Source: Candidatus Gastranaerophilales bacterium (GTDB lineage: Bacteria; Cyanobacteriota; Vampirovibrionia; Gastranaerophilales; Gastranaerophilaceae). From it: a DNA stretch of 43,455 nt. Location: the NCBI GenBank assembly GCA_944325535.1, contig CALVAL010000009.1, forward strand, positions 1 to 43,455, given 5' to 3'. A program made the translations under genes and the position numbers. Shown here in pieces: positions 43,450-43,455 of the stretch; the first letter of the stretch is position 1; the number at the start of each line of letters is the position of its first letter. Under the pieces are notes generated by a model. The model searched no databases, was not told the DNA's origin, and worked only from the letters and a program-made list of their open reading frames with translations.

Positions 43450-43455
43450 ATGAGA
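43450..43455 (+). CDS. Start of a further gene, 3' truncated by the window
   Basis: An ATG-AGA follows an AGGAGG site at optimal spacing, with a TATAAT 17 nt upstream of the ATG. Only two codons are visible, so nothing can be said of the product. Confidence 0.5.

Noticed and set aside
1-43455. Alternative genetic code
   Set aside because: TGA, TAA and TAG all act as natural ends (for example TGA in tatD), and no conserved protein has an internal stop that needs recoding.

Overview
This is a 43.5 kb, very AT-rich stretch of a compact bacterial chromosome using the standard code (TAA, TAG and TGA all end genes). The gene set fits a gut member of the non-photosynthetic cyanobacterial sister lineage (Vampirovibrionia/Gastranaerophilales, 'Melainabacteria'). 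Pointers are a flavodiiron protein plus rubredoxin, a GH57 branching enzyme, a free-standing triple Clp-N protein, a large EF-hand protein without a signal peptide, and hypothetical proteins opening with an N-x-x-F-x-G motif. This taxonomic call is inference; a low-GC Firmicute or another anaerobic lineage is not excluded. No rRNA, recognisable tRNA, CRISPR array, transposon or phage module was seen.

Layout. 1-4.1 kb: the end of a GT-C type membrane glycosyltransferase, a multi-pass membrane protein, a short PHP phosphoesterase and a radical SAM protein. 4.2-7.8 kb: GH57 glucan branching enzyme (with terminator) and a TPR protein. 7.8-11.1 kb, minus strand: pfkB-type kinase, Cas4/RecB-like nuclease, tatD, tlyA. 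11.2-13.9 kb: mutS2 and a small convergent hypothetical gene. 14.0-21.9 kb, plus strand: aroE, a HEAT-like protein, ruvX, a DUF1292 protein, a triple Clp-N protein, tilS, hpt, flavodiiron protein and rubredoxin, ended by a strong terminator. 22.0-24.1 kb: clpP-clpX, ended by a 44-bp perfect palindrome shared with a convergent 806-residue EF-hand protein. 26.7 kb: a type IV pilin-like protein. 27.3-31.8 kb, minus strand: M48-like secreted protein, pyruvate kinase, UDP-glucuronate decarboxylase, UDP-glucose dehydrogenase. 32.0-38.6 kb: a DUF475 membrane protein, a CCA-enzyme-like nucleotidyltransferase and five glycan genes (three GT2-like or GT-A-like, one GT4, one RgpF). 38.7-43.4 kb: small membrane protein, SPFH protein, secreted protein, kinase-like protein, TM2-domain protein and the first codons of a further gene.

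How it works together. The Ugd and UXS enzymes make UDP-glucuronate and UDP-xylose, and the nearby glycosyltransferases and RgpF-like protein suggest a cell-surface polysaccharide. The aroE-to-rubredoxin block mixes housekeeping functions with an oxygen/NO defence pair. Genes are tightly packed: six of nine convergent pairs overlap at their 3' ends.

Most notable signals: (1) four genes without a Shine-Dalgarno site carry a -10 element exactly 6 nt before the ATG, suggesting leaderless mRNAs; two of them diverge from one perfectly palindromic promoter at 35592-35624. (2) A kinase-like hypothetical protein shares an N-terminal motif with a small hypothetical protein. (3) The M48-like protein has lost the first zinc-binding histidine. 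(4) A GC-rich island at about 41982-42095 looks like structured RNA.
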